Shown here in pieces: positions 18,143 to 26,733 of a stretch of 46,579 nucleotides of DNA (within the stretch, counting starts at the first letter, position 1; each line of letters opens with the position of its first letter). A program made the position numbers and the translations under genes. The stretch is from assembly GCF_001514495.1 (NCBI RefSeq), contig NZ_BCNM01000036.1, positions 1-46,579 on the forward strand, read 5' to 3'. The notes beneath the pieces are model-generated. The model saw only the letters and a list, made by a program, of their open reading frames with translations. It was not told the DNA's origin and ran no database searches. This stretch comes from Paenibacillus pabuli NBRC 13638 (GTDB lineage Bacteria > Bacillota > Bacilli > Paenibacillales > Paenibacillaceae).

Positions 18143-18207
18143 GATGCAAGCGTTAATTCAATTTGGTAACCATCTAACCATATATGTAGGTCGGATTGTC
18201 CGGATGA

Positions 18208-18405
18208 TTATAATTTGATTACGTTAGCTGCTTGCGGTCCACGCGCGCCTTCGACGATGTCGAATTCAACGGATTGACCTTCTTCCAAAGTTTTGAAGCC
18301 TTCGGATTGAATTGCGGAGAAATGTACGAATACGTCGCCGCCGTCTTCAGTTTCAATGAAACCGTAACCTTTTTCTGCGTTGAACCATTTTACTTTACCT
18401 TGCAT
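18208..18405 (-). CDS. cold shock protein, CspA/CspB family
   Basis: A 65-aa five-stranded OB-fold RNA chaperone that binds single-stranded RNA and DNA. RNP1 is KGYGFIE (residues 12-18) and RNP2 is VFVHFSAI (residues 25-32). The ATG at 18405 has GAAGGGA about 10 bases upstream. It has its own strong promoter and terminator, so it is a single-gene unit placed between hpf and the glycosylation cluster; this gene is not at this place in B. subtilis. Which paralogue it is cannot be told from the window. Confidence 0.97.
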   Translation of the reverse strand: MQGKVKWFNAEKGYGFIETEDGGDVFVHFSAIQSEGFKTLEEGQSVEFDIVEGARGPQAANVIKL

Positions 18406-18858
18406 GCACTAACATTCCCTTCGTCATCAAATGAAGTGAAGCTCTGGCCAAGGCCTTAGCCCACAATTCAGACTATACCACCCAAAGTTATCCATTGTCA
18501 ATTGGTAAAGAAAATGTTTTATTGGAATTATTTTGTATAATTTCTTTTCTATTTTTTGAATATCTTCTACCAAGCAAAATCTTCCATCAATATAAAGACT
18601 ATGATCGAATTTTCCGAACGACACTTCTACAGAATGAACTCTCGCCTAAATCAAAGCTAAGGTATAACCATGGCGTAATAAGGCCCATTCCTTGACAGGC
18701 AGGATGATGCCCTGGATAAACACCCAAAGGGTTAAGAGTCTCTTTTTTACATTTTCTAATAACTTTACTTCCGAGTACAGTGTAGGCAACAGGAAAGTGA
18801 TAATTTATTGGCTATAAGCTGTTTGTACACCTTGCGATCTGTTGTTTCTTTTTAAGCT
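18406..18858. other. spacer between the DUF2920-like gene and csp
   Basis: About 450 bases with no gene I can support. The 80 bases nearest csp hold its promoter. The stretch 18510-18600 is very A+T-rich and may act as an UP element. No convincing terminator for the long cluster ending at 18859 is visible. Confidence 0.45.
18472..18501 (-). promoter_or_regulatory. strong SigA promoter of csp
   Basis: A perfect TTGACA (18496-18501) and TATAGT (18472-18477), 18 bases apart, with A+T-rich DNA upstream. The leader would be about 60 bases, shorter than those of enteric cspA genes. Confidence 0.75.
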
Positions 18859-19953
18859 TTAAGGCGAGAAATTAAACGAGAACACAGGCAGCCCGCCCGA
18901 ATAGTTAACTTTGAATGTAATATGCCCAAAAGTTTCTTCTAGAAGTCCGTCTCTGGTAAAGTCATTGGATTTAATTATCTCCTTTGTCATCGCATACCGA
19001 AATAACTCCACAAAATCAGCATTTAGCCCATGCCCACTAGACTTGTACTTAATATGATCAACATCGGTCTGGCGAACTCTGATCGCTTCTGTATTAGGAA
19101 AAAGAGAAACCCATGCACTTTTTTCATTAGGATCAACTAAAATATCGTCTTCGCCGATGAACGAAAGAATCTGAGTTGAGATCTTCTGATAGTACGTAGC
19201 GTACAAAATATTAAGATGAAGATCCTGGGGATAGGGCAAAACTTTACCAGCCATGTAGTCAAAGATCGTTATAATTTTCAATTGCGCTAATTTTGAAGAA
19301 AGGATACGGTGATGTGATAAATACAAGGGGTGCATCCAGGCCGAATTATCCACTAAAAAACTAAAAAAATTAGGTCTCAAGCGATTACATAAATACAGCA
19401 AATAAGCACCGTGAGAATGCCCATAACCAATTAACCTTTCTCTATTATATTCCAAATTGTTATCGTTCAAGATAAGGCGAACTGCCTCAACCGCAGTTAT
19501 AATATCAATTGCTTGCATATAGCCCATGTCATTGAAATGATCGATTGTCTCCCCTAAGTTTGCTATCATTTCTACATCTAGAATGCGATCCTTCAAGATT
19601 AATGGAAGTTCATCCGGATTTTTCACAAAAGCATTCCAATCTGCCACGTTCATAGATTGTTTCAATTTAGGCAAATCTGCGAACTTCGCCTGATAATTAT
19701 TTTGCATAAACTTACTGCCGAAATAGGAACATTGAATCGTTACTAGGTTGTATTCATCGGCAAATATCTTTCGCATTTTCTGATACACTTTTGAATCTAT
19801 ATCAGCACCAAAGCCTGGAACGATTAGCATTAAAGCCGTTTGAGAATTAACCCCTTGTTCTGGAATAGAAAATTCAATATGTAATTCCCGATTGGAAGAG
19901 TAACTATAAACACTGGGATGAGCTTCGATTTGCAGCTTGTGGGATTGAGCCAT
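18859..19953 (-). CDS. DUF2920-like alpha/beta hydrolase
   Basis: A 364-aa cytoplasmic protein without signal peptide or membrane segments. It shows an alpha/beta-hydrolase plan: oxyanion-type VPGFG at residues 45-49, a nucleophile elbow GYGHSHGAY with Ser180, and late Asp and His candidates (DVDHIKYKSSGHG). It resembles the DUF2920 proteins that sit in flagellin-modification clusters of Campylobacter; their function is not known. It is the last gene of the cluster, 54 bases after the deacetylase. It may be an esterase, thioesterase or acyltransferase on the acylated sugar; this is inference. Family placement is moderate, hydrolase fold fairly likely. Confidence 0.65.
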   Translation of the reverse strand: MAQSHKLQIEAHPSVYSYSSNRELHIEFSIPEQGVNSQTALMLIVPGFGADIDSKVYQKMRKIFADEYNLVTIQCSYFGSKFMQNNYQAKFADLPKLKQSMNVADWNAFVKNPDELPLILKDRILDVEMIANLGETIDHFNDMGYMQAIDIITAVEAVRLILNDNNLEYNRERLIGYGHSHGAYLLYLCNRLRPNFFSFLVDNSAWMHPLYLSHHRILSSKLAQLKIITIFDYMAGKVLPYPQDLHLNILYATYYQKISTQILSFIGEDDILVDPNEKSAWVSLFPNTEAIRVRQTDVDHIKYKSSGHGLNADFVELFRYAMTKEIIKSNDFTRDGLLEETFGHITFKVNYSGGLPVFSFNFSP

Positions 19954-20007
19954 AGCTTATCTCCTTTCATATAACTACATCATTATTTTAGATAACTAGA
20001 GATCAAC

Positions 20008-20901
20008 TTACCTACCAAAATCCCCTATTAACTTGTTACAGTCCAATCTTTTCAACCAGAATTCTTGCGATTTCTCAATGTATCCTGATTTTGTGAGAAA
20101 GGCGCCTTGATAACCAGCAGAACGTAAAATCCCTTCTAATTCTGCGATCATTTTCCCCTGATGCTCCCCACCTCCAAATGGAGGTGTATACCATTGAGGA
20201 ATAACACCCAGATGCTCCTCCATGAAATTTGCACAATGCTCAATTTCGTGCTTATAATACAGTTCAGCATTCCCATCAAATGGGCGATGTGAAGTACAAT
20301 GTACTCCTAATTCCATGCCCGCTTGCTTCATTACAGCAAATTCATTAACCCCAATATACATTTTTTCAATAAAGTGCGATTTCGTACCAAAATGATGATA
20401 AACAATAGTCTCAAGAAAACTGCGGCTTTGCTCTGCAGTCAAGATAAAGTTCAGGGTGTATTTAATGTATCTGCGCAAAACAGAAGACTCGTACTCATAA
20501 ATTTTGTGAGCTTGCTCCAGTTTTTCAGATTGCTGCGCCACTAACGAATTCAGCTCTTCCCAAAGCCGCAATTCTGGAATTAGAGAGAGTGCGGCGTGCA
20601 CCAAATGAAAAACAGGGACAACCTGATGTTGAAGAGGTCCTGACATCACTGTAAAATAGCCGGGAATCCCTTTTTTGCGCATAATTTCAAAAGCATGTAG
20701 ATACTGATCCCTGGTTGAATCATCAAAGGTGAGTACACATCTTGGTTTTTTACCTGGTTTCCTTAGATCCTGTGGAAGAACAAATTCATATTGACGTGCC
20801 AAATCATCCAGCTGCTTTTCAAAAGCTTTCGGGGAAATTGGCACACTACCCTTCCATTCTTCAGGTTCGCATATATAGTGGTACATAATGGCTAGATCCA
20901 A
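20008..20901 (-). CDS. polysaccharide deacetylase (NodB/CE4) family protein
   Basis: A 297-aa protein with the NodB first motif TFDDSTRDQ near residue 78, where the first Asp is the usual catalytic base and the second a metal ligand, and a HCTSH segment near residue 199 that gives the two metal-binding histidines. There is no signal peptide, so it probably works in the cytoplasm on a soluble or nucleotide-linked substrate rather than on the cell wall. It lies 26 bases after the LuxC-like gene. Removing an N-acetyl group so that another acyl group can be added is a reasonable guess, not shown. Confidence 0.8.
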   Translation of the reverse strand: MDLAIMYHYICEPEEWKGSVPISPKAFEKQLDDLARQYEFVLPQDLRKPGKKPRCVLTFDDSTRDQYLHAFEIMRKKGIPGYFTVMSGPLQHQVVPVFHLVHAALSLIPELRLWEELNSLVAQQSEKLEQAHKIYEYESSVLRRYIKYTLNFILTAEQSRSFLETIVYHHFGTKSHFIEKMYIGVNEFAVMKQAGMELGVHCTSHRPFDGNAELYYKHEIEHCANFMEEHLGVIPQWYTPPFGGGEHQGKMIAELEGILRSAGYQGAFLTKSGYIEKSQEFWLKRLDCNKLIGDFGR

Positions 20902-20927
20902 AACCCTTCCTCCTCTAATTCAAAAAA

Positions 20928-22154
20928 TCAGCCGATAACGACCTCCCTTGAAAAATACACCATTAAGTCGTATCCGTCCCAAACTGGAGAAAACGCCAAT
21001 GCCTGACCGATGGGAACAACACGATCAACGCCCCGATTTTGAATCTGATCCACCATGTTGACCAATTCGTAACGTTCAAATCCCCAGTAGCTAATTGTCT
21101 GGTCCTGCATTCGAATATTATGGGTTATGTCGGCGAGTCGCTCGATTTCAAACTCTAAAAATAAGGCCCCTCCACAGTGCATAGATATAAACGATTCATC
21201 CACTTCTTTAACTGAAACCCGAACAGGAGTAGAATAATCACCAAGAATAACCGGTCCGACACCAGGTTTCGTTGCGTAGTAATCTGCAGTAGTCAATCTA
21301 AGGATATTTAACGCTGGATCGTTCTGATAATGTTCCTCATGCATCAGTTGATCTATTGCTTTCCAAAATTGAGTTTTAGCTACTTGTATTATATTTGTTT
21401 CCCCTACCCAGTACACTTCTTTAGGCGAAGAACAAGCCATTTGCTGATACCAGAACGAATCGTTATAGAATTTTTTAGCCAACTGCCGTTGCTCCAACTC
21501 AGCCAGTTCCAAAACTTTGTTTGCTTGAAGCACAGCCTTGGAGTAACGATTGGGAAAAACGAGTTCTACTGCATTGGGAGGAATGGGAATCGCACGGATA
21601 CTTCGAACAGCTTGATCCCCACCCCACAGCACACGCAATTGGCAGTATTGACTCAAAAAGGCCGTATATTCAGTTTCATGTTTATAACTCACAAAAAGCG
21701 TTCTTTGAGCAGTCTGAACATACTCAGGTAGCATAAGAACAGCATTGATTTTCTGTATCAAAATTTCCATCTGAGGCTGCCTTCTCTGAGACAGACGAAT
21801 AATATTTTTATTTCCCATCAAAAGTGACATCACCCAAGAGTAAACAAAAACAGAATCCACATTAGCAGGCGCAAAATGAACAACCATTCCTCTTGCAGCC
21901 AAATATCTGGTTTCCGTAAAACTTTTAAATTTCTCAAATAACTGATGAATATGCCCACGACGAAGCCAGTATGCAACAGCCATCAATTCGGGATACCCTC
22001 TCATTTGGTGATCCAGTAAAATACTCTTCGACAAACTTTCCAGAAATGAAATGACTTCGGCAGTAAACGGCTGAAGATTGGCTTGGGATGCCACAGTCGA
22101 AATTGCCTGCTTCCAGTCACTTTTCACAGCTAATGAAGGAGCCAAAATTTGCAT
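20928..22154 (-). CDS. LuxC-like acyl-CoA/acyl-protein reductase
   Basis: A 408-aa member of the LuxC acyl reductase family, which reduces an activated acyl group to an aldehyde with NADPH, normally as a complex with LuxE. The segment FYNDSFWYQQMACSSPK has the family's catalytic cysteine at 241; a HFAPANV segment (residues 93-99) and FPNRYS (about 200-205) also match. LuxE is the gene just before it (22-base gap), but no luciferase (luxA, luxB) or luxD acyltransferase is present. It therefore probably makes an aldehyde for some other purpose, perhaps on an ACP-bound or LuxE-bound short acyl chain used to decorate the sugar. Confidence 0.85.
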   Translation of the reverse strand: MQILAPSLAVKSDWKQAISTVASQANLQPFTAEVISFLESLSKSILLDHQMRGYPELMAVAYWLRRGHIHQLFEKFKSFTETRYLAARGMVVHFAPANVDSVFVYSWVMSLLMGNKNIIRLSQRRQPQMEILIQKINAVLMLPEYVQTAQRTLFVSYKHETEYTAFLSQYCQLRVLWGGDQAVRSIRAIPIPPNAVELVFPNRYSKAVLQANKVLELAELEQRQLAKKFYNDSFWYQQMACSSPKEVYWVGETNIIQVAKTQFWKAIDQLMHEEHYQNDPALNILRLTTADYYATKPGVGPVILGDYSTPVRVSVKEVDESFISMHCGGALFLEFEIERLADITHNIRMQDQTISYWGFERYELVNMVDQIQNRGVDRVVPIGQALAFSPVWDGYDLMVYFSREVVIG

Positions 22155-22176
22155 ATTCTCTCACCTTCTTCTCTCA

Positions 22177-23253
22177 TCATGTTGAGGTCATAGTGTCACT
22201 GCATCCCCGTATCTCGGCTTTAGGCAATCGCCCTGCTACACTGAAATATTTGCCTTTTCGCCCGCAGGGGCAGTCATCCTCTCCCAAAATCACTCCAATA
22301 TCTTCAGTTAACAAGCTATGCCCAGGATAGCTTCGCGGCAGCATGCTTAACACTTGAATGAGTCCACTCTCTCCATAGGGCAGTGGTTTCAAATGATGCG
22401 GATGACGTATCAAAACATCCGCAAAATCAGGAGTATGCAAATAACCGCATTCACACTGCATATAAATGGACCCCACTTGTTCAACCATTCCATAGTAATT
22501 GTACACCTGGTCGATACGGAGGCGTTCTTTAAGAACGTTTTTAAAAACTTGATCCGTGACGGTATGCTCATGGAGTTTTTTCCATCCTCCGCCATGAATC
22601 AAAATACTTCCGCTAAGGTCTAGGGAAGTATTTTGTTTTCGTAATTCTTCCAAAAAATTTTGCCATACAATAAACGTGAAACCAAAGAGAAAGATCGGTT
22701 GATTCTTGAATTCCTCCAAAAACCGTTCTAGTTCATCCCAACGAATATTCATATATTCATCCAAAAGATAGAGATGGTGATGACCAAATTGGGAAAAGCC
22801 AATCGTACCGGCTGATCTAGCACTGAACTGGTGGCGATTTTTCAGAAAGTCAAAATCAACAATAATCATAGGGAGGCGATTTTTGCCCAAAAAACTGCGT
22901 ACAATGACATTCAATGCTTTAGTCTGTAAAGAAGCCGTGTAACGATCTATATGGATACGTGAAACTTGCTGACCGGTCGTACCACTAGAATTCAGCGTTT
23001 TAAACCTCTCCGAATCCGGTAATGAAAACAAATCGACCATTTTAAACAGTTGAACCGGCAGATATGGTACTTCTTCTAATGTTTGCGCTTGGAATTTCAG
23101 ATTTGTCTTGTTTAGAATATTTCCGTATGCCTCACTGTTTTCCGCATGGAATTGAGTAAGTGCATTCAACTCATCTAACAGCATTATTTGCTTGCCTTTT
23201 TGAGCCAGATGATAAGGGCCAGAATGTGATAGTATTGACTCAATTTCCAGCAT
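22177..23253 (-). CDS. LuxE-like acyl-protein synthetase
   Basis: Member of the LuxE/PaaK-type adenylate-forming group: it activates a carboxylic acid with ATP, holds it as an acyl-enzyme and hands it to LuxC. The AMP-binding loop NSSGTTGQQ is near residues 86-94 of the 358-aa product. Near the C-terminus there are paired cysteines (QCECG and CPCGRKG) that may bind a metal, as in related acyl ligases. I chose the ATG at 23253 (AGAGGG just before it) over an in-frame TTG at 23271. Its start overlaps the ligase gene by 14 bases, so the two are translationally coupled. Confidence 0.85.
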   Translation of the reverse strand: MLEIESILSHSGPYHLAQKGKQIMLLDELNALTQFHAENSEAYGNILNKTNLKFQAQTLEEVPYLPVQLFKMVDLFSLPDSERFKTLNSSGTTGQQVSRIHIDRYTASLQTKALNVIVRSFLGKNRLPMIIVDFDFLKNRHQFSARSAGTIGFSQFGHHHLYLLDEYMNIRWDELERFLEEFKNQPIFLFGFTFIVWQNFLEELRKQNTSLDLSGSILIHGGGWKKLHEHTVTDQVFKNVLKERLRIDQVYNYYGMVEQVGSIYMQCECGYLHTPDFADVLIRHPHHLKPLPYGESGLIQVLSMLPRSYPGHSLLTEDIGVILGEDDCPCGRKGKYFSVAGRLPKAEIRGCSDTMTST

Positions 23254-24601
23254 TAGATCCCTCTTTTCCAAGTGTTATGTAGTCCAGCTTTCCGTTTTCC
23301 AATCGCGGCAGCAGGGAAAGAGTTAGAACCTTAATACTGGTATGATGAATATGGTACTTATTTTTGAGAAATTGACGAATCTGCTGAATAAGCTCCGGAT
23401 GCTGTTTCTGTTCTACAAAAACCAATAGCTGCTCGTCCGCTCCAACACAAGCCACAGTGGTTTCCAGCAACTGTTCCAAAGACTTTTCAAGATCATCAAG
23501 ATTCATACGCAGTCCATAGATTTTAATAAATCTTTTCATTCGTCCTTGAATCCAGAAGTAGCCATCCTCATCACAGTATGCCATATCTCCGGTATGTAAA
23601 CTTCCATGCTGCTCATCTCCTCGCGCCAAATCCTCACGGTTCTCTGCGTAGCCCATCATTACATTGGGCCCTTTATAGATCAGTTCTCCCGACTGTTCAT
23701 CAATATGAAGTTCCCCGCCAGGGATTGCCACCCCAATACTGCTCAGTTTTTTATCAGCCTGTTCAAAGGGTAGATAGCTAATACGTGCCGTAGCCTCGGT
23801 TTGACCATACATGATAATAAATGATGCACTCTTGTGATAAGCTACCGAGAGAAAATACTTCGCGAGTGGGAGTGACAACCTTCCTCCTGCTTGAGTAAAG
23901 TAACGCAAAGAAGGCAATTCCATACGGTCAAATCGTAAGCGATGCAGCATCTGATATAGGTAAGGGACCCCGGCAAAAGAGGTGGCCTCATATTTTCTAA
24001 AGTTCTCCCAGAATGCAGGTTGAACAATTGATTCATCAGTTAATAAAAGAGTAGAACGGCGAAGAAGATGGCTGTTGATCACAGATAATCCATATGAATA
24101 AGCCGGTGATAAGGTCGTGATAGGCCGATCAGACGAATTAATCTTCAGGTATTCAGCGATTGCTTCCGCGTTACTTTGTAGATTTCGATACGATAATCTT
24201 ACAAGCTTCGGATTGCCGGTAGAACCTGAAGTAGACAGCAGCACCGCCAATTCAGGATGAATGGAAGAATGAACCGACTTTATATTCTTCCATTGCAGCT
24301 CGCAGTCAAAAATCCAGTCCGGTTTATAGACTGATTCCAAACGCTCCCTTAATGAAACGTTCAATGCAGCGTCCAATAGCAATACCGCATCACCTTTCTG
24401 AAGAGCAGCCAAATACATAGTCAGATCAGCTACTGCATTCCGAATGTAAATCAAGCCAAGGCTCTTGTCAGCGCGTCTATGTGCCAATTGTTGAATTCGT
24501 TTTTCCACACCCGATTGTAGCTGCTCATAGCTGACTGATTTAGCGGTATGCAGATCAATGAGTGCCGGATTTGAGGTTTTCTCAAAATTCCAAAAGCTCA
24601 T
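23240..24601 (-). CDS. AMP-dependent acyl ligase (ANL superfamily)
   Basis: A 453-aa acyl-CoA or acyl-ACP synthetase. It has the ATP loop STSGSTGNPKLVR (near residue 130), the YGQTEATARISY motif, the LHTGDMAYCDEDGYFWIQGR hinge and the C-terminal catalytic lysine in LENGKLDY. The gene overlaps the reductase gene before it by 4 bases (ATGA) and the LuxE-like gene after it by 14, and an acyl carrier protein is two genes upstream, so loading that carrier with a carboxylic acid is the most economical role. The acid is unknown; small soluble acids fit a sugar-decorating job better than long fatty acids. Confidence 0.85.
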   Translation of the reverse strand: MSFWNFEKTSNPALIDLHTAKSVSYEQLQSGVEKRIQQLAHRRADKSLGLIYIRNAVADLTMYLAALQKGDAVLLLDAALNVSLRERLESVYKPDWIFDCELQWKNIKSVHSSIHPELAVLLSTSGSTGNPKLVRLSYRNLQSNAEAIAEYLKINSSDRPITTLSPAYSYGLSVINSHLLRRSTLLLTDESIVQPAFWENFRKYEATSFAGVPYLYQMLHRLRFDRMELPSLRYFTQAGGRLSLPLAKYFLSVAYHKSASFIIMYGQTEATARISYLPFEQADKKLSSIGVAIPGGELHIDEQSGELIYKGPNVMMGYAENREDLARGDEQHGSLHTGDMAYCDEDGYFWIQGRMKRFIKIYGLRMNLDDLEKSLEQLLETTVACVGADEQLLVFVEQKQHPELIQQIRQFLKNKYHIHHTSIKVLTLSLLPRLENGKLDYITLGKEGSNAGN

Positions 24602-25341
24602 ATTAGCATTCCTCCATCAACCCCAATCACTTGTCCTGTTACATAATTAGACAGATCGGAGCACAGAAAAAGAATCACGTTTGCCACATCTTTCGGCGCT
24701 CCAATACGCTTCATTTTGATACTGGATAGACGCTCGTTAAATTTTTCTTCAGGCAAGCTTCTAGCCATATCGGTGTCAATAAAACCTGGCGCGACAGCAT
24801 TTACTCGAATATTTTGAGGAGCAAGCTCTTTTGATGCTGATTTTGTGACCCCTATAATTCCTGCCTTACTTGCAGCATAAAGAACCTGTCCTTCGTTCCC
24901 GTTAGTTCCAATGATTGAAGAAATGTTAACAATGCTCCCCTGTTTACGAACACTCATCATGCGACTTGCATACTGTGTATGATAAATCACAGAAGCTAGA
25001 TTCGTTTGCAAGGTCTGATGTACTGTTTGCTCATCAATCATTCCCAACACACGATCTTGGAGAACCCCAGCATTATTTACAAGAGCGTCCAATTTCCCGA
25101 AAGTCCTCTTGATCTGCTGGAACGCATCCCTCACTTGGGCAACTTCATCAACCGAGTAAGGAAGAACCAGAACTGTTCGACCAGATTGCTGTTCAATTTC
25201 TTCCCTCAATTTCTCCAATGCCTCAATATTTCTGCCATTAATAACAACATCTGCTCCTGCTTCAGCTAGCAGCATTGCTACCTGACGACCAATACCTCGA
25301 GAAGCCCCTGTAATAAAAATCGTTTGATCTTTAAGCATCAT
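24598..25341 (-). CDS. FabG-like short-chain reductase
   Basis: A 247-aa classical short-chain dehydrogenase, NADPH-binding loop TGASRGIG (residues 11-18), NNAG near 90, Ser-Tyr-Lys triad with YAASK near 155. It most resembles 3-oxoacyl-ACP reductases. The start ATG (25341, or the second ATG at 25338) overlaps the ACP stop, so it is coupled to that carrier. Likely action: reducing a 3-oxoacyl group on the ACP to 3-hydroxyacyl, for example making a 3-hydroxybutyryl donor. The substrate is inferred from context only. Confidence 0.85.
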   Translation of the reverse strand: MMLKDQTIFITGASRGIGRQVAMLLAEAGADVVINGRNIEALEKLREEIEQQSGRTVLVLPYSVDEVAQVRDAFQQIKRTFGKLDALVNNAGVLQDRVLGMIDEQTVHQTLQTNLASVIYHTQYASRMMSVRKQGSIVNISSIIGTNGNEGQVLYAASKAGIIGVTKSASKELAPQNIRVNAVAPGFIDTDMARSLPEEKFNERLSSIKMKRIGAPKDVANVILFLCSDLSNYVTGQVIGVDGGMLI

Positions 25342-25580
25342 TCAAAGTGAACTCCATATTTGCTCAAAACTTCAACAGCCTTATCCAAAGAGCTAATTTC
25401 GATAATGTCTTCCGTATCCAGCATAATATCAAAGGTATCGTCAAGCTGCGCTACCAGAGCCATGTGAGCGATGGAATCCCACTCATCTATTTCGCTGTAC
25501 TTAACTGTTGCAAAGTCGGTATCTTCCGTCAGTCCCAGTGCATCAATAAAGGCTTGACGAAGTTTGTTAAAGTTATCCAT
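25338..25580 (-). CDS. acyl carrier protein
   Basis: An 80-aa acidic four-helix protein. The motif EWDSIAHM carries the serine (Ser36) that takes the 4'-phosphopantetheine arm. It is not the fatty-acid ACP: it lacks the usual GADSLD motif and is encoded beside a ligase, a FabG-like reductase and LuxE/LuxC, so it is a dedicated carrier for this cluster. It follows the GNAT-like gene by 14 bases, with an AGGAGG site. No phosphopantetheinyl transferase is in the window, so a general one must serve it. Confidence 0.92.
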   Translation of the reverse strand: MDNFNKLRQAFIDALGLTEDTDFATVKYSEIDEWDSIAHMALVAQLDDTFDIMLDTEDIIEISSLDKAVEVLSKYGVHFE

Positions 25581-25594
25581 TTGTAAGTCCTCCT

Positions 25595-26704
25595 TTAATT
25601 TGGGCGATCTTGATCGGCGTCTCCCTTAGTAATGTACCAGGTATGGTCATTAGCCGAAGGGATTTTCCCTTGCAGTTCTTTGGAAGTGTAAAGTGCCCCC
25701 ATCATATAAGTTACGTCAAGATCGAGCGGTTGAAATCTCGTTGGAAGCACCCATTTGTCTGCATCATTTTTGAAAGCTCGCTTGAACCCAATCGTTTCGA
25801 GTCCCCAGGTCGTCATCGAAGAAAAACAATAAAAATCTACAAACAAAAGCATTTCTTGTTCGCAAATCCCCACTATCTGATTGGCGAGTTGCACCGCACT
25901 ATCTTGATCTGCTGCGATAAATTCCACGATCCGACCAATCTTCACTTCAGGTTCGAGAATAGATTCAATCCGAATGACCAGAAGCCCTTTAAAATTACCG
26001 GATTGGTCTTCACAAGTAAAGATGCGATAATCAAATGTGGGATGATTGATATAGCGCCACTTAATAAATGCCGAATTACGTGAAAACCCAACATATTGTA
26101 CAGACCATTGTGTGTGGAACTTATCCCAACGATCAGCATCGAACGAAGCAGTAACTCGATAGTTTGTTCGCTGTTGCCTCTTTCTTATCGTATCAAAATA
26201 TCGAATGGCATGGGCATTTCCATTTAAAAGTCTTTGTGACGTTTGTTCATAATCATAAACTCCGATCCAGCGTGGAACATCAGGAATGACCTGATAACCT
26301 CCCATTCCTTTATAAAGCCGGGCGACATTCGAGTTAATACCTAAATTCAGAACAACCGCAGGATTATAACTCATCATGGCTCGCATTAACTTTAAACCAG
26401 CACCAGTATGTCGCTGCTCTGGAGCCACAATCCAATTAGTTGGCGCAAAGCCGAAATAATGTTTTCCATATAGATTAAAATCAAATGCCATCAATCCGAA
26501 TAATCCAACGATCTCCTGACCCAGCCATGCTCCCAGAAAACCGTAATGCTTTTCACCAAAGACCCGCTGTACAACAGGGTTATCCCCAAACATATGATTC
26601 AGTAATCGCTCATCCCTGGATAAGATGTGGTTTTTGGCCCATAAATCGTTAAGTGCTTGCATTAATACAGCAGACTCATGTTTTTGAAAGAGACGAACGT
26701 CCAA
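25595..26704 (-). CDS. GNAT-like N-acyltransferase
   Basis: A 369-aa protein whose first half has a GNAT-type core: TNWIVAPEQRHTGAGLKLMRAM near residues 88-109 resembles the acyl-CoA pyrophosphate loop (R/Q-x-x-G-x-G/A). The second half may be a repeat of the fold (LLVIRIES...). It starts at TTG 26704 (AAGGAAG upstream). Coming just before the ACP gene, it may transfer the ACP-bound acyl group to an amino group of the sugar. The family is likely; the substrate is unproven. Confidence 0.65.
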   Translation of the reverse strand: MDVRLFQKHESAVLMQALNDLWAKNHILSRDERLLNHMFGDNPVVQRVFGEKHYGFLGAWLGQEIVGLFGLMAFDFNLYGKHYFGFAPTNWIVAPEQRHTGAGLKLMRAMMSYNPAVVLNLGINSNVARLYKGMGGYQVIPDVPRWIGVYDYEQTSQRLLNGNAHAIRYFDTIRKRQQRTNYRVTASFDADRWDKFHTQWSVQYVGFSRNSAFIKWRYINHPTFDYRIFTCEDQSGNFKGLLVIRIESILEPEVKIGRIVEFIAADQDSAVQLANQIVGICEQEMLLFVDFYCFSSMTTWGLETIGFKRAFKNDADKWVLPTRFQPLDLDVTYMMGALYTSKELQGKIPSANDHTWYITKGDADQDRPN

Positions 26705-26733
26705 CCGAACCCACTTCCTTACTAAGTTAAGAT

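Larger units (their letters stand above)
17790..18207. other. csp-hpf spacer
   Basis: About 418 bases without a gene. They hold the hpf promoter (17820-17849) and the csp terminator (18113-18142). I see nothing else that I can support between 17850 and 18110. Confidence 0.5.

Noticed and set aside
18427..18624. 65-codon minus-strand frame upstream of csp
   Set aside because: It runs through the csp promoter and has no ribosome binding site.
20928..23253. Bioluminescence (lux) operon
   Set aside because: Only LuxC- and LuxE-like genes are present; luxA, luxB and luxD are missing and the neighbours are sugar and flagellar genes.
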